This document shows, piece after piece, positions 16,583 to 25,388 of a stretch of 32,490 nucleotides of DNA. Each line of letters begins with the position of its first letter. Position 1 is the first letter of the stretch. The DNA comes from Gammaproteobacteria bacterium. GTDB lineage: Bacteria > Pseudomonadota > Gammaproteobacteria > Chromatiales > Chromatiaceae. A program made the translations under genes and the position numbers. Below the pieces are notes generated by a model that worked only from the letters and a program-made list of their open reading frames with translations, had not been told where the DNA came from and searched no databases. Location: contig SLIM01000228.1 of the NCBI GenBank assembly GCA_007135625.1, positions 1 to 32,490 on the forward strand. Reading direction: 5' to 3'.

Positions 16583-17851
16583 ATGACCGAAACCACCACC
16601 GACATTCAACGCTATGTAACCGAAATCGGTAGCAACGCCCGCAACGCCTCCCGGCGACTTGCAGCGGCCACTACCCACGAAAAAAACCGCGCCTTGGAGG
16701 AGATCGCCACCGCCCTCGACCAATCCCGCCCACAGCTCCAACAGGAGAATCAGAAAGATCTTCGGGCTGGAGCGGAACGCGGTCTCGATGCCGCGCTCCT
16801 CGACCGCCTCGAACTGACCCCCGCACGCATCGACTCCATGCTCGAAGGTGTCCGCCAAATCGCCGCGCTACCCGACCCCATCGGCGAGATCTTCGGCATG
16901 AACTACCGCCCCAGCGGCATTCAGGTTGGACGTATGCGCGTCCCCCTCGGCGTGGTCGGCATTATCTACGAATCGCGCCCCAACGTCACCGCCGATGCCG
17001 CCGCGCTCTGCCTCAAATCGGGCAACGCCAGCGTGCTGCGCGGCGGCTCCGAAGCACTCCACTCCAACCAAGCCATCGCCACCGCCGTGCGCCAGGGGAT
17101 TAGCCGTGCGGGCCTCCCTGCCGATGCCGTCCAGGTGATCGCCACTACCGACCGCGCCGTGGTCGGTGAGATGATCGCGATGCCCCAATTTATCGATGTC
17201 ATCATCCCGCGTGGCGGAAAAGGACTGATCGAACGGATCGCCCAGGGGGCGCGGGTGCCGGTGATCAAACACCTCGACGGCATCTGCCACCTCTACATCG
17301 ACGACCAGGCCGACCCGGCCAAGGCACTGCGCCTCGCCATCAACGCCAAAACCCAGCGCTACGGCACCTGCAACACCCTCGAAACCCTGCTCGTCCATCA
17401 GCAGATCGCCGCGACCATTCTCCCCCCCCTCGCCGATGCTTTCCGCGAACAGGGAGTCGAGCTGCGCGGCTGCCCCGCTACCCGCCAGCAGATCGACTGC
17501 AACCCCGCCAGCGAAGAGGACTGGCACACCGAATACCTCGCTCCTATCCTCTCCATTCGCCTCGTTGATGACCTCGATAGCGCGATGCAGCACATCAACC
17601 ACTACGGCTCCCACCACACCGACACCATTGTTACCGAAAACTACAGCCGCGCCCGCCAATTCCTTCGCGAAGTGGACTCCAGCTCGGTGATGGTCAACGC
17701 CTCCACCCGCTTCGCTGACGGCTTCGAATATGGCCTGGGTGCCGAAATCGGCATCTCCACCGATAAGTTTCATGCGCGTGGCCCGGTCGGACTGGAGGGA
17801 CTCACCTCGGTGAAGTTCATCGTCCTTGGCGACGGCCACATTCGCGAGTAG
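16583..17851 (+). CDS. proA: gamma-glutamyl phosphate reductase
   Basis: A 422-aa NADPH-dependent enzyme that reduces gamma-glutamyl phosphate to glutamate semialdehyde, the second step of proline synthesis. Landmarks are [27 protein letters not shown] (quoted in part: [12 protein letters not shown]), IPRGGKGLI, and the catalytic Cys in [16 protein letters not shown], near residue 257. The C-terminal [13 protein letters not shown] is standard. The length is normal. No proB is adjacent. A TAAAAT at 16538-16543 could serve as a -10. The ABC transporter gene starts 25 bp downstream, so read-through is likely. Confidence 0.96.
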   Translation: MTETTTDIQRYVTEIGSNARNASRRLAAATTHEKNRALEEIATALDQSRPQLQQENQKDLRAGAERGLDAALLDRLELTPARIDSMLEGVRQIAALPDPIGEIFGMNYRPSGIQVGRMRVPLGVVGIIYESRPNVTADAAALCLKSGNASVLRGGSEALHSNQAIATAVRQGISRAGLPADAVQVIATTDRAVVGEMIAMPQFIDVIIPRGGKGLIERIAQGARVPVIKHLDGICHLYIDDQADPAKALRLAINAKTQRYGTCNTLETLLVHQQIAATILPPLADAFREQGVELRGCPATRQQIDCNPASEEDWHTEYLAPILSIRLVDDLDSAMQHINHYGSHHTDTIVTENYSRARQFLREVDSSSVMVNASTRFADGFEYGLGAEIGISTDKFHARGPVGLEGLTSVKFIVLGDGHIRE

Positions 17852-17876
17852 GGCAGGGCGCAGCAGGGGAGGGGAG

Positions 17877-18812
17877 GTGATTCAGGTTAACGCCGTAACT
17901 CGAAACTACGGCACCTTTAAGGCGGTTGATCGAGTCTCCTTCACCATTCAGCGGGGGGAGATCGTCGGCCTGTTGGGACACAACGGTGCCGGCAAAACCA
18001 CCATAATGAAAATGCTCACCGGCTACCTGGAGCCGAGCAGCGGAGAGATCGAGCTGGCCGGCCAAAAGCGCAACGCTGACCCTGCAAATGCCCGTCGCCT
18101 GATCGGCTACCTCCCGGAAAACTGCCCGCTCTACCGCGAAATGAGCGCCATTGACACCCTCGAATACCGCGCTGCACTCTACCTCCTCACCGCGCAACAG
18201 CGGCGCACCGCGATTCGCGATGCACTCACCCGCACCGGCCTGCAAGCGCGAGCGCTCGACCCCATCGCCACCCTCTCACGCGGTCTGCGCCAGCGCGTCG
18301 GGGTTGCCCAAGCGATCCTCCACCGCCCGCAAATCCTGATTCTCGACGAACCGACCAGCGGACTCGACCCGCTACAGATCGAACAGATGCGCAACCTCAT
18401 TCGCGACCTCGCAAGCGAAGCCACCATCATCCTCTCCACCCACATCCTGCAGGAAGTACAAGCCACCTGCGACCGCGTCATTATCCTCCGCCAAGGACGC
18501 AAAGTTCTCGACGACCGCCTTGAGTCGCTACAAACCGGAGCCGCGCTACAGCTCCGCAGCGACATCTCCCCCGATCAGCTCACGCAACTGCGCAACGAAC
18601 TTCCCGAAATCGAAGGGTACCAGCAGCTCCCGAGCGCCTCCCCCGGCCACCACTACACGCTACAGCTCACCTGCGACAGCGACCACGCCGCCCCCCGTAT
18701 CGCTCAACGCATCATCGAGCAGGGGCATCGCCTCTACGCCCTCACCCCCGAAAGCCGTAACCTAGAGACCATCTTTCGCGACAGCGCTAACGCCGCCCCC
18801 GCAGAGCGCTGA
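17877..18812 (+). CDS. ABC transporter ATP-binding protein (Gld/ABC-2 type)
   Basis: A 311-aa ATPase. Walker A is LLGHNGAGKTT (about 37-47), the signature region is LSRGLRQRVGVAQAIL, and Walker B is ILILDEPTSGLDP with the H-loop in LSTHILQE. A C-terminal regulatory-like domain follows. It starts at GTG 17877, right behind the AGGGGAGGGGAG tract; the track start (TTG, 17826) would overlap proA. It pairs with the next gene, an ABC-2 permease fused to a GldG-type domain, as in GldA-GldFG-like exporters found outside gliding bacteria. The substrate is unknown. Confidence 0.9.
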   Translation: MIQVNAVTRNYGTFKAVDRVSFTIQRGEIVGLLGHNGAGKTTIMKMLTGYLEPSSGEIELAGQKRNADPANARRLIGYLPENCPLYREMSAIDTLEYRAALYLLTAQQRRTAIRDALTRTGLQARALDPIATLSRGLRQRVGVAQAILHRPQILILDEPTSGLDPLQIEQMRNLIRDLASEATIILSTHILQEVQATCDRVIILRQGRKVLDDRLESLQTGAALQLRSDISPDQLTQLRNELPEIEGYQQLPSASPGHHYTLQLTCDSDHAAPRIAQRIIEQGHRLYALTPESRNLETIFRDSANAAPAER

Positions 18813-18861
18813 GACGGCACCGTTCGAATCTACCGCCTAGTCTATTGCAAGGAAAAAGACC

Positions 18862-21705
18862 GTGAACCCGCTCCTTTCTATCACCCGCAAAGAGTTTGCA
18901 GGGCTGTTCGCCACCCCCGTCGCCTACCTCTTCCTCGCCCTTTTTCTTGCTACCACACTTTTTCTCTTTTTCTGGGTAGAGACCTTCTTTGCCCGCAATA
19001 TCGCCGATCTACGCCCGCTCTTCGAATGGATGCCGCTGCTGCTGCTCTTTCTGAGTGCTGCCCTCACCATGCGCCTCTGGTCTGCCGAACGCCGCCAAGG
19101 CACTCTTGAACTGCTGCTCACCGCACCGCCTCCGCTCTGGCACTTCGTCCTCGGTAAATTCCTCGCCGCCCTCGCCCTGGTTGCCCTCGCCCTCCTTCTC
19201 ACCCTCCCGCTCCCGCTGCTCCTCTCCCAGCTCGCCACCCTCGACTGGGGTCCAGTCCTCGGCGGCTACTTCGCCGCCCTCTCTCTCGCCGCCGGCTACC
19301 TCGCCATCGGACTCTACATCAGCGCCCGCAGTGATAACCCCATCGTCGCACTCCTCCTCACTACCCTGATCGGTCTCCTCCTCTACCTCCTCGGCAGCAA
19401 TACCCTCACCGCACTCCTCGGCTACCAATGGGCCGAAACCCTCAAGCTCCTCAGCCCCAGCTCCCGCTTTGCAGCCATCACCCGAGGGGTCATCGACCTG
19501 CGCGATCTCTACTACTACGCCAGTCTCAGCGCCATCTTTCTCCTGCTCAATCTCTACACCCTCGAACGCCAGCGCTGGGACTGCCACCGCCCCACCCGCC
19601 AGCAGCGCCGCTGGCAGCTCACAATCGCCATGCTTGTTGCGTCCCTATTGCTTCCCAACTTCCTCCTCCACCCCTACCACCAAGCACGCCTCGACCTCAC
19701 CCAAGGGCGCATCCACTCGATCTCCGAGGCCACCCACAGCGTGCTGGAGCAACTTCAAGAGCCACTGCTCATTCGCGGCTACTTCAGCGACCAGACCCAC
19801 CCGCTCCTCGCCCCGCTCATCCCCCGCTTGCGCGACCTGCTAGAGGAGTACGCCATCGCCGGCCAAGGAGCAGTCCGTATCGAATGGATCGACCCCCTTA
19901 AACACCCCGAGCTAGAGCGTGAAGCGGGCCAACGCTACGGTATCCAGCCGGTCGCCTTTCAGACCGCCAGTCGCCACCAAGCGGCACTGGTCAACGCCTA
20001 CTTTGATATCGTCATTCAGTATGGAGAAAATTACCAGCGACTCAACTTTCGCGACCTGGTCGAGGTGAAAACCCGTAGCGAAAGCGACCTGCACGTCGAG
20101 CTGCGCAATCCTGAATATGATCTTACCCGCGCTATCCGCCGACTTCTCCAAGCCCACCGGCTAGAGGAGAATATATTTGATAACCTTCCCGATCCGATTA
20201 CCTTTCGCGGCTACATCTCCCCCGACCACCGCCTGCCCGAAGTTCTGCAACAAGTCCGGCAGTGGCTCGATGGACTCCTCGCCCAGCTCGAACTCGAAGC
20301 CGCAGGTCGGCTTCAGATCGAAATCCTCGACCCCGATGCCGGCAACGCTCAACTCGCCCAGCAGATTCGCCAACAGCACGGCTTTCGCCCGATGGCTCTA
20401 GGGCTTCAGGATCCACAGACCTTTTGGTTCTATCTGACGCTGGAGAGCAACGGACGGACTCTCCCTATCGCCCTCCCCGAAGGGATTAGCGAAGCAGCCC
20501 TGGAGCAGACCCTTCGCACCGCCCTTAAACACCTCGCGCAAGGAGTTCTTAAAAGCGTTGCGCTCCACTCCCCCGACCCCATCGCCAAGATCTCCCCCAG
20601 CGGAGAGCTAGAACTTAGCGGCAAGCGCTACACCTGGCTCGAAGAGAGCCTCGCCGCTGATCACCACCTGATTCAGGCAACCCTCCACGACCCCGCGCCC
20701 TTGGAAGAGAGCGAACTCCTGCTGCTCATCGCCCCCAGCGAACTGGCGCCACATCAACTCTTCGCCATCGACCAATTTCTTATGCGCGGCGGCAGCCTCC
20801 TCCTCGCCACCTCCCCTTTCGATATCGACAGCAGCGACCAACTTCGCGCCCAGCCCCACCGCTCCGGCCTAGAGGAGTGGCTCGCCCACCACGGCATCGA
20901 ACTGCAACCGGAACTTGTCTTCGATCCCCACAGCGCCGCCCTCCCCATCACCATTGAACGCAACCTCAACGGCCACACCGTGCGCGAAACCCGACAGATC
21001 GACTACCCCCTCTTCGTCGATATCCGCCCCCCCGGGATCAATCGCGATAGCGGACTCACCGCCAGCATTGAACAGGTCACCCTCACCTGGGCCTCTCCCA
21101 TTCAGCTCGACCCAGAGCGCAACCAACAGCGCACCGTCACCCCACTGCTCCACGCCTCCCCCGCCTCCTGGAGCAGCCCCGACCTGACCATCCAGCCCGA
21201 CTTCGTCAACCATCCGCTCGGCTTTCCGCCTCACCAGCAGCGCGCCCCCCAGCTCCTCGCCGTCGCCATCGAAGGCCGTTTCGACTCCCTGTTTCGCGAC
21301 CGCCCCCTCCCCACCCCTCCCGAGTCGCTAGTATCCGCAACCGCCCTCCCGAGCCTCATTGAACACTCTCCCGAAACCGCCCGCATCCTGCTCTTTGCCT
21401 CCAACACCTTCCTCGAAGATGCCGTTCTCGACCTCATTAGCAGCGGACTCGGCAGCCGCTACCTGCAACCCCTGCAACTGATCGCCAATAGCGTCGATTG
21501 GTCTCTGGAGGATCGCGACCTCCTCCCGATCCGAGGGCGTAGCCACTTCTCCCGCACCCTTCCCCCGCTCACTCGCGAACAACAACTCGGCTGGGAAGCC
21601 CTCAGCTACGCCCTAACCCTCTGCGGCCTGCTCCTCGTCGGTATCATACACCGGGTTTATAGGGCGAGATTACGCAAGAGTCGAAAAGCCAGATTTGCGG
21701 TTTGA
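18862..21705 (+). CDS. fused ABC-2 permease and GldG-type auxiliary domain protein
   Basis: A 947-aa membrane protein starting at GTG 18862 with AAGGA upstream. Residues 1 to ~240 are a GldF/ABC-2 permease: KEFAGLFATPVAYLF followed by about six hydrophobic helices, with ERRQGTLELLLTAPPPL between. A further membrane helix lies near 250-265. A large extracytoplasmic region then follows: GldG/ABC_transp_aux-like, with DLTQGRIHSISEATHSVL, RIEWIDPL and EILDPDAG. A closing helix, YALTLCGLLLVGIIHRVY, ends the protein. In Gld systems F and G are usually separate; here they are one chain. The usual DUF4340-type third partner is not found downstream. Confidence 0.88.
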   Translation: MNPLLSITRKEFAGLFATPVAYLFLALFLATTLFLFFWVETFFARNIADLRPLFEWMPLLLLFLSAALTMRLWSAERRQGTLELLLTAPPPLWHFVLGKFLAALALVALALLLTLPLPLLLSQLATLDWGPVLGGYFAALSLAAGYLAIGLYISARSDNPIVALLLTTLIGLLLYLLGSNTLTALLGYQWAETLKLLSPSSRFAAITRGVIDLRDLYYYASLSAIFLLLNLYTLERQRWDCHRPTRQQRRWQLTIAMLVASLLLPNFLLHPYHQARLDLTQGRIHSISEATHSVLEQLQEPLLIRGYFSDQTHPLLAPLIPRLRDLLEEYAIAGQGAVRIEWIDPLKHPELEREAGQRYGIQPVAFQTASRHQAALVNAYFDIVIQYGENYQRLNFRDLVEVKTRSESDLHVELRNPEYDLTRAIRRLLQAHRLEENIFDNLPDPITFRGYISPDHRLPEVLQQVRQWLDGLLAQLELEAAGRLQIEILDPDAGNAQLAQQIRQQHGFRPMALGLQDPQTFWFYLTLESNGRTLPIALPEGISEAALEQTLRTALKHLAQGVLKSVALHSPDPIAKISPSGELELSGKRYTWLEESLAADHHLIQATLHDPAPLEESELLLLIAPSELAPHQLFAIDQFLMRGGSLLLATSPFDIDSSDQLRAQPHRSGLEEWLAHHGIELQPELVFDPHSAALPITIERNLNGHTVRETRQIDYPLFVDIRPPGINRDSGLTASIEQVTLTWASPIQLDPERNQQRTVTPLLHASPASWSSPDLTIQPDFVNHPLGFPPHQQRAPQLLAVAIEGRFDSLFRDRPLPTPPESLVSATALPSLIEHSPETARILLFASNTFLEDAVLDLISSGLGSRYLQPLQLIANSVDWSLEDRDLLPIRGRSHFSRTLPPLTREQQLGWEALSYALTLCGLLLVGIIHRVYRARLRKSRKARFAV

Positions 21706-21832
21706 GGTGCCTCTTTACCCCACATTCCGCACCCTCCGTGCAACACACTGATTCAAAAGATGGCTTTCCTTTTAGTATGACTATAGAAAAACATCATAAT
21801 TTATTCGGATCAGTGGGTTATAAGGGCAAGGT

Positions 21833-21845
21833 GCGGAAAGTCCGC
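21833..21845. terminator. small hairpin between convergent genes
   Basis: GCGGA-AAG-TCCGC lies immediately beyond the stop of the minus-strand iron-binding protein gene, in the 141-bp gap between convergent genes. It is a weak bidirectional terminator candidate. Confidence 0.3.
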
Positions 21846-21846
21846 T

Positions 21847-22866
21847 CTACTGCCAACCGGCACGATCCATTAACCGGACCGCATCTGCATTGTGCTTTCC
21901 AAGCAGGTGGAGCGGGAGCTGGTCTGCGGTAAACTCTCCCCAGCTCTCAAGAACCGGACTTAGCGCGATTCCCTCTTTAATTGGATACTCATGATTCGTT
22001 TCCGCATACCAGCGCTGCGACTCATCACTCACCAAAAACTCCAACAACTGCACTGCCGCATCACGGTTTCGCGCAGTGTGAACGACCCCTGCACCACTGA
22101 TATTCACATGGGTACCATTCCCCTCCTGGTCGGGCCACAAAACCTGCAACTTCTCCGCCATCTCCCGCTGATTCGCATCACTCCCCGCCAGCATCATCGC
22201 CAAATAATAGGTGTTTACCATCGCAATATCGCACTGCCCCACTGCGGTTGCGGTGATCTGATCACGATCCCCCCCCGATGGACGACGGGCAAAGTTAGCC
22301 ACCAGGCCACGCGCCCAGCTCTCCGTCACCTGCTCCCCCTGATGGGCCAGCAATGCAGCGGTAAGTGACTGATTGTAGACATTGTCCGAAGAGCGGACAC
22401 AAATTTTATTGCGCCACTTTGGATCGGCAAGATCGGCATAACTCTCCAGTCCACTCACATCCACCCGATCTGGCGCGTAGACCAAAAAGCGGGCGCGCAT
22501 CGACAATCCATACCACATCCCCTCATCATCCCGGTAGTGAGCAGGAATCACCTCATCCAGCCGCTCTGACGCAATCGTCTGCAACATCCCCGCCTCTTTT
22601 GCACGAATCAAACGCCCCGCATCGGTCGTCAGAAAGAGGTCGGCGGGGGTATTACGCCCCTCCCGAATCAACCGCTGTAACAACGCATCCGCACTCCCGG
22701 TTACCAGATTAACGCGAATACCGGTCTCCTCCGTAAAGCGATTCAAAAGCGGCTTAATCAATGCCTCAATTCGTGCCGAATAGACATTAACCTCAGAAGC
22801 CGCCTGCAACGGAGCAGAAACCGCGAACAGCAGAACCAAAAACATTGGAAAAATCGAATGCTTCAT
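21847..22866 (-). CDS. periplasmic Fe(3+)-binding protein of an ABC transporter (FbpA/FutA type)
   Basis: A 339-aa protein from the ATG at 22866 with GGAGAG upstream (the track starts at 22929). The signal peptide MKHSIFPMFLVLLFAVSAPLQA precedes ASEVNVYSAR. The fold markers are VNVYSARIEALIKPLL, TPADLFLTTDAGRL, KWRNKICVRSSDNVYNQSL and MVNTYYLAMM. The paired tyrosines in the last are typical iron ligands of this family. The permease and ATPase (FbpBC type) are not adjacent and must be elsewhere if present. A Fur-box-like palindrome lies 26 bp upstream of the start, fitting iron repression. Confidence 0.92.
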   Translation of the reverse strand: MKHSIFPMFLVLLFAVSAPLQAASEVNVYSARIEALIKPLLNRFTEETGIRVNLVTGSADALLQRLIREGRNTPADLFLTTDAGRLIRAKEAGMLQTIASERLDEVIPAHYRDDEGMWYGLSMRARFLVYAPDRVDVSGLESYADLADPKWRNKICVRSSDNVYNQSLTAALLAHQGEQVTESWARGLVANFARRPSGGDRDQITATAVGQCDIAMVNTYYLAMMLAGSDANQREMAEKLQVLWPDQEGNGTHVNISGAGVVHTARNRDAAVQLLEFLVSDESQRWYAETNHEYPIKEGIALSPVLESWGEFTADQLPLHLLGKHNADAVRLMDRAGWQ

Positions 22867-22891
22867 CAAAAGTACTCTCCAGAAATGTTGA

Positions 22892-22908
22892 TTGATAGGT
22901 ATTATCAA
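22892..22908 (-). promoter_or_regulatory. Fur-box-like operator
   Basis: On the minus strand TTGATAATACCTATCAA matches the 7-1-7 Fur motif TGATAATnATTATCA at all but two positions and is a near-perfect dyad. It sits 26 bp upstream of the iron-binding protein start, where it would cover the promoter. The divergent PD-(D/E)XK gene starts 163 bp to the right. Confidence 0.6.
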
Positions 22909-23071
22909 AACCGGTTTCAAATTTAGCACCCAAGCCGCGCCGTGTCAACAGGGTGTTTTGACGATTTTGGGGGCAGAAGAGAAAAATCGGCCTTGCTCAC
23001 CTCTCTATTCACACGAACCTGCTATACTCTGTGGAGAAACACAGCTCTTGAGAGAAAATTGGAGATCTCTG

Positions 23072-23656
23072 ATGACTAAAGCACCTAATTTTGATGATGT
23101 ATGGAAAATGTTCGAGGAAACCGACCGTCAGTCCAAGGAAAATGACCGCAAGTTCGAGGAGCTGCGTCGGGAGATGCATGCAGAGAACGAGAGAACCAGC
23201 CGCTTGGTCAGCGAGGTCTCCCGCCAGCTTGGGGCGCAGGGTAACCGCTTAGGAGAGTTTGTGCAGGAGATGGTGCGCCCGGCGGCAGTGCGGCTCTTCG
23301 TGGAGAAGGGTCTGCCCGTCCATCAAGTACTGCCCAACATGCTCGCCTATGATGACAACGGACAGTTTGTCATGGAGATCGACCTGACGGTAGTCAATGC
23401 CAAAAATATTATTGCGATTGAGTGCAAATCACACCTCTCGGTTGATGATGTGCGTGAACATCTGGAGCGACTTCCCGAATTTAAAAACTGTTTCCCACAA
23501 TACCGGGACTACACCCTCTACGGCGCAGTCGCTGGCATGGTCATTCCCACCGAAGTGGGACGCTACGCCTATAAACGCGGACTCTATGTGCTGGCGCAGT
23601 CGGGGGAGAGTATGAAAATCCTGAATAACCAGGGATTTCGTCCTAAAGAGTGGTGA
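23072..23656 (+). CDS. DUF3782-like PD-(D/E)XK nuclease-fold protein with coiled coil
   Basis: A 194-aa protein from the ATG at 23072 with GGAG 7 nt upstream (the track start at 22892 runs through the promoter region). Residues 10 to ~60 are charged heptads (DRQSKENDRKFEELRREM), a likely coiled coil. The C-terminal half holds MEIDLTVVN...IIAIECKSHL (about 108-128), which fits the E-x-D...E-x-K arrangement of PD-(D/E)XK enzymes. Proteins of this type are common and often multicopy in cyanobacteria and sulfur bacteria; their role is unknown. The adjacency to recN is convergent and probably incidental. Confidence 0.75.
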   Translation: MTKAPNFDDVWKMFEETDRQSKENDRKFEELRREMHAENERTSRLVSEVSRQLGAQGNRLGEFVQEMVRPAAVRLFVEKGLPVHQVLPNMLAYDDNGQFVMEIDLTVVNAKNIIAIECKSHLSVDDVREHLERLPEFKNCFPQYRDYTLYGAVAGMVIPTEVGRYAYKRGLYVLAQSGESMKILNNQGFRPKEW

Positions 23657-23699
23657 TGGGCGAATCTTGTATCCGATATGGGTGAATCTTGTATCCGAT
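23656..23699 (+). repeat. 22-bp tandem duplication
   Basis: ATGGG[C/T]GAATCTTGTATCCGAT occurs twice head to tail (23656-23677 and 23678-23699) with one mismatch, starting at the last base of the PD-(D/E)XK stop codon and ending just before the recN 3' end. Confidence 0.85.
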
Positions 23700-23714
23700 C
23701 CAGCGATTTAATCG

Positions 23715-25388
23715 CTACCCCTCCCCCACCCGCTGCACCATCTCTTCCGCATGTTTCAAAGTTTTTTCGGTAATCTCCACGCCGCCGAGCATACGCGCGA
23801 TCTCTTCGCTGCGCTGTTCATGGGTGAGGGGGGTGATTTGGGTAAAGGTCTGGCCGTCGCGGTTCTGTTTCTGCACGCAGAGGTGGTGGTGGCCCTGGGC
23901 GGCGACTTGGGGGAGGTGGGTGACGCAGAGGACTTGGCGGTTGGCACCGAGACGACGGAGGAGCTGGCCGACGATTTCGGCGATGCCGCCGCCGATGCCG
24001 ACATCGACTTCGTCAAAAATGAGGGTGGGGGTGCCGTTGCACTGGGCGGTGGCGACTTGAATGGCGAGGCTGATGCGGGAGAGTTCGCCGCCAGAGGCAC
24101 TTTTGGCGAGGGATTGTAGCGGCTGGCCGGGGTTGGCGGCGACCAGAATCTCTATGCGGTTGATGCCGCTGGCGCTGGCGCGTTCGGGGTCGAGGGTGGT
24201 GATGGCGATCTCTAGGCGGCCATCGGGCATGCCGAGCTGCTGCATCTGGCGGGTGACTTCGCGCTCCAGGCGGCGGGCCGCTTTGCGGCGGCGCTGGTCG
24301 AGGGTGGTGGCTTGGCCGAGGTAGGCGTGGCCGAGGGTTGCGCATTCGCGCTCCAGGGCGGCGAGGTGGATGTCGGCGTGTTCGAGCTGTTCGCGCTCTT
24401 CGTGCAGCTCTTCAAGGAGTGGGGAGAGCTGTTCGGGGCGGCGGCGGTATTTGCGGGCGAGGTGGTGGATTTCGCCGAGGCGTTGGTCGAGTTGGGCGAG
24501 GCGCTGCGGGTCGCTCTCTAGGTCGCTGAGGTAGTCGCGCAGGCTGCGCCCCGCCTCTTCGAGCTGAATCGCCGCCTCTTCCAGCAGTTTGCCGGTTTCG
24601 CGCAGGTGCGGGTCGCTCTTGGCGAGGTGGGCAAGTTCGCTGGCGGCGCTGGCGGTGCTGGCGTGGAGGCTCTGGTCGCTGTTGTAGAGCTGCTCGACCA
24701 GTTGTCCGCACCCTTCGCGTAGCTGGTCGGCACTGCTTAGGCGGAGCTGTTCGCTGGCCAGCTCTTCCAGTTCGTTGGGTTGGAGGTTGAGCTGTTCCAG
24801 TTCGTCGATCTGAAAGCGTAGCAGATCGAGCCGTTCGACCCGTTCGCGGGAGGCGCGGCGCAGCGCCTCCAGGGCTTGGCGGCGCTGTTGCCAGTCGTGA
24901 AAGAGGGCGGCGACTCCGCTAACCAGTTCGCGGTGTCCGGCGTAGTCGTCGAGGAGTTGGCGCTGGTGGTCGCGGCGCAGCAGCGATTGGTGGGCGTGTT
25001 GGCCGTGGATATCGACCAACTGTTGGCCGAGGCTCTGGAGCAGGCGGGCGGGGACGGCGCTGCCGTTAATAAAGGCGCGGGAGCTGCCTTTGCGCACCAC
25101 CACCCGGCGCAGCAGGCACTCGCCGTCGCTGTCGAGCTCTTGCTGGGCCAGCCAGGTGCGTAGCGTGGGCTGCTGGCTGAGGTCAAACTCGGCGATAATC
25201 TCGGCGCGGTCGCAGCCGCTGCGTACCATTTCGGGATCGGCGCGGTCGCCGAGGACGAGTCCGAGGGCATCTATCAGAATCGATTTGCCGGCCCCGGTTT
25301 CGCCGCTCAGGACGCTCATGCCTGCGCCTAGCTCTAGCTCCAGGTTGCTGACGATGATTAGGTTGCGGATGTGGATGCGGGTTAACAT
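23715..25388 (-). CDS. recN: DNA repair protein RecN
   Basis: A 557-aa SMC-like ATPase for double-strand break repair. Walker A is SGETGAGKSILIDAL (28-42). Long charged coiled-coil arms follow, from about 155 to 370. The ABC signature is KSASGGELSRISLAIQ (near 430) and Walker B is TLIFDEVDVGIGG. HLPQVAAQGHHHL near the C-terminus is typical. It starts at ATG 25388, overlapping the end of nadK by 7 bp, and is the last gene of a five-gene overlapping operon. In enterobacteria recN is LexA-controlled with its own promoter; here no LexA box could sit outside nadK coding sequence, so expression is probably coupled. Confidence 0.97.
   Translation of the reverse strand: MLTRIHIRNLIIVSNLELELGAGMSVLSGETGAGKSILIDALGLVLGDRADPEMVRSGCDRAEIIAEFDLSQQPTLRTWLAQQELDSDGECLLRRVVVRKGSSRAFINGSAVPARLLQSLGQQLVDIHGQHAHQSLLRRDHQRQLLDDYAGHRELVSGVAALFHDWQQRRQALEALRRASRERVERLDLLRFQIDELEQLNLQPNELEELASEQLRLSSADQLREGCGQLVEQLYNSDQSLHASTASAASELAHLAKSDPHLRETGKLLEEAAIQLEEAGRSLRDYLSDLESDPQRLAQLDQRLGEIHHLARKYRRRPEQLSPLLEELHEEREQLEHADIHLAALERECATLGHAYLGQATTLDQRRRKAARRLEREVTRQMQQLGMPDGRLEIAITTLDPERASASGINRIEILVAANPGQPLQSLAKSASGGELSRISLAIQVATAQCNGTPTLIFDEVDVGIGGGIAEIVGQLLRRLGANRQVLCVTHLPQVAAQGHHHLCVQKQNRDGQTFTQITPLTHEQRSEEIARMLGGVEITEKTLKHAEEMVQRVGEG

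Noticed and set aside
16868-17839. 323-aa minus-strand ORF opposite proA
   Set aside because: Shadow of proA, which has a full set of family motifs.
21702-21932. 76-aa ORF across the convergent gap
   Set aside because: Overlaps the 3' end of the iron-binding protein gene and lacks any recognisable feature.
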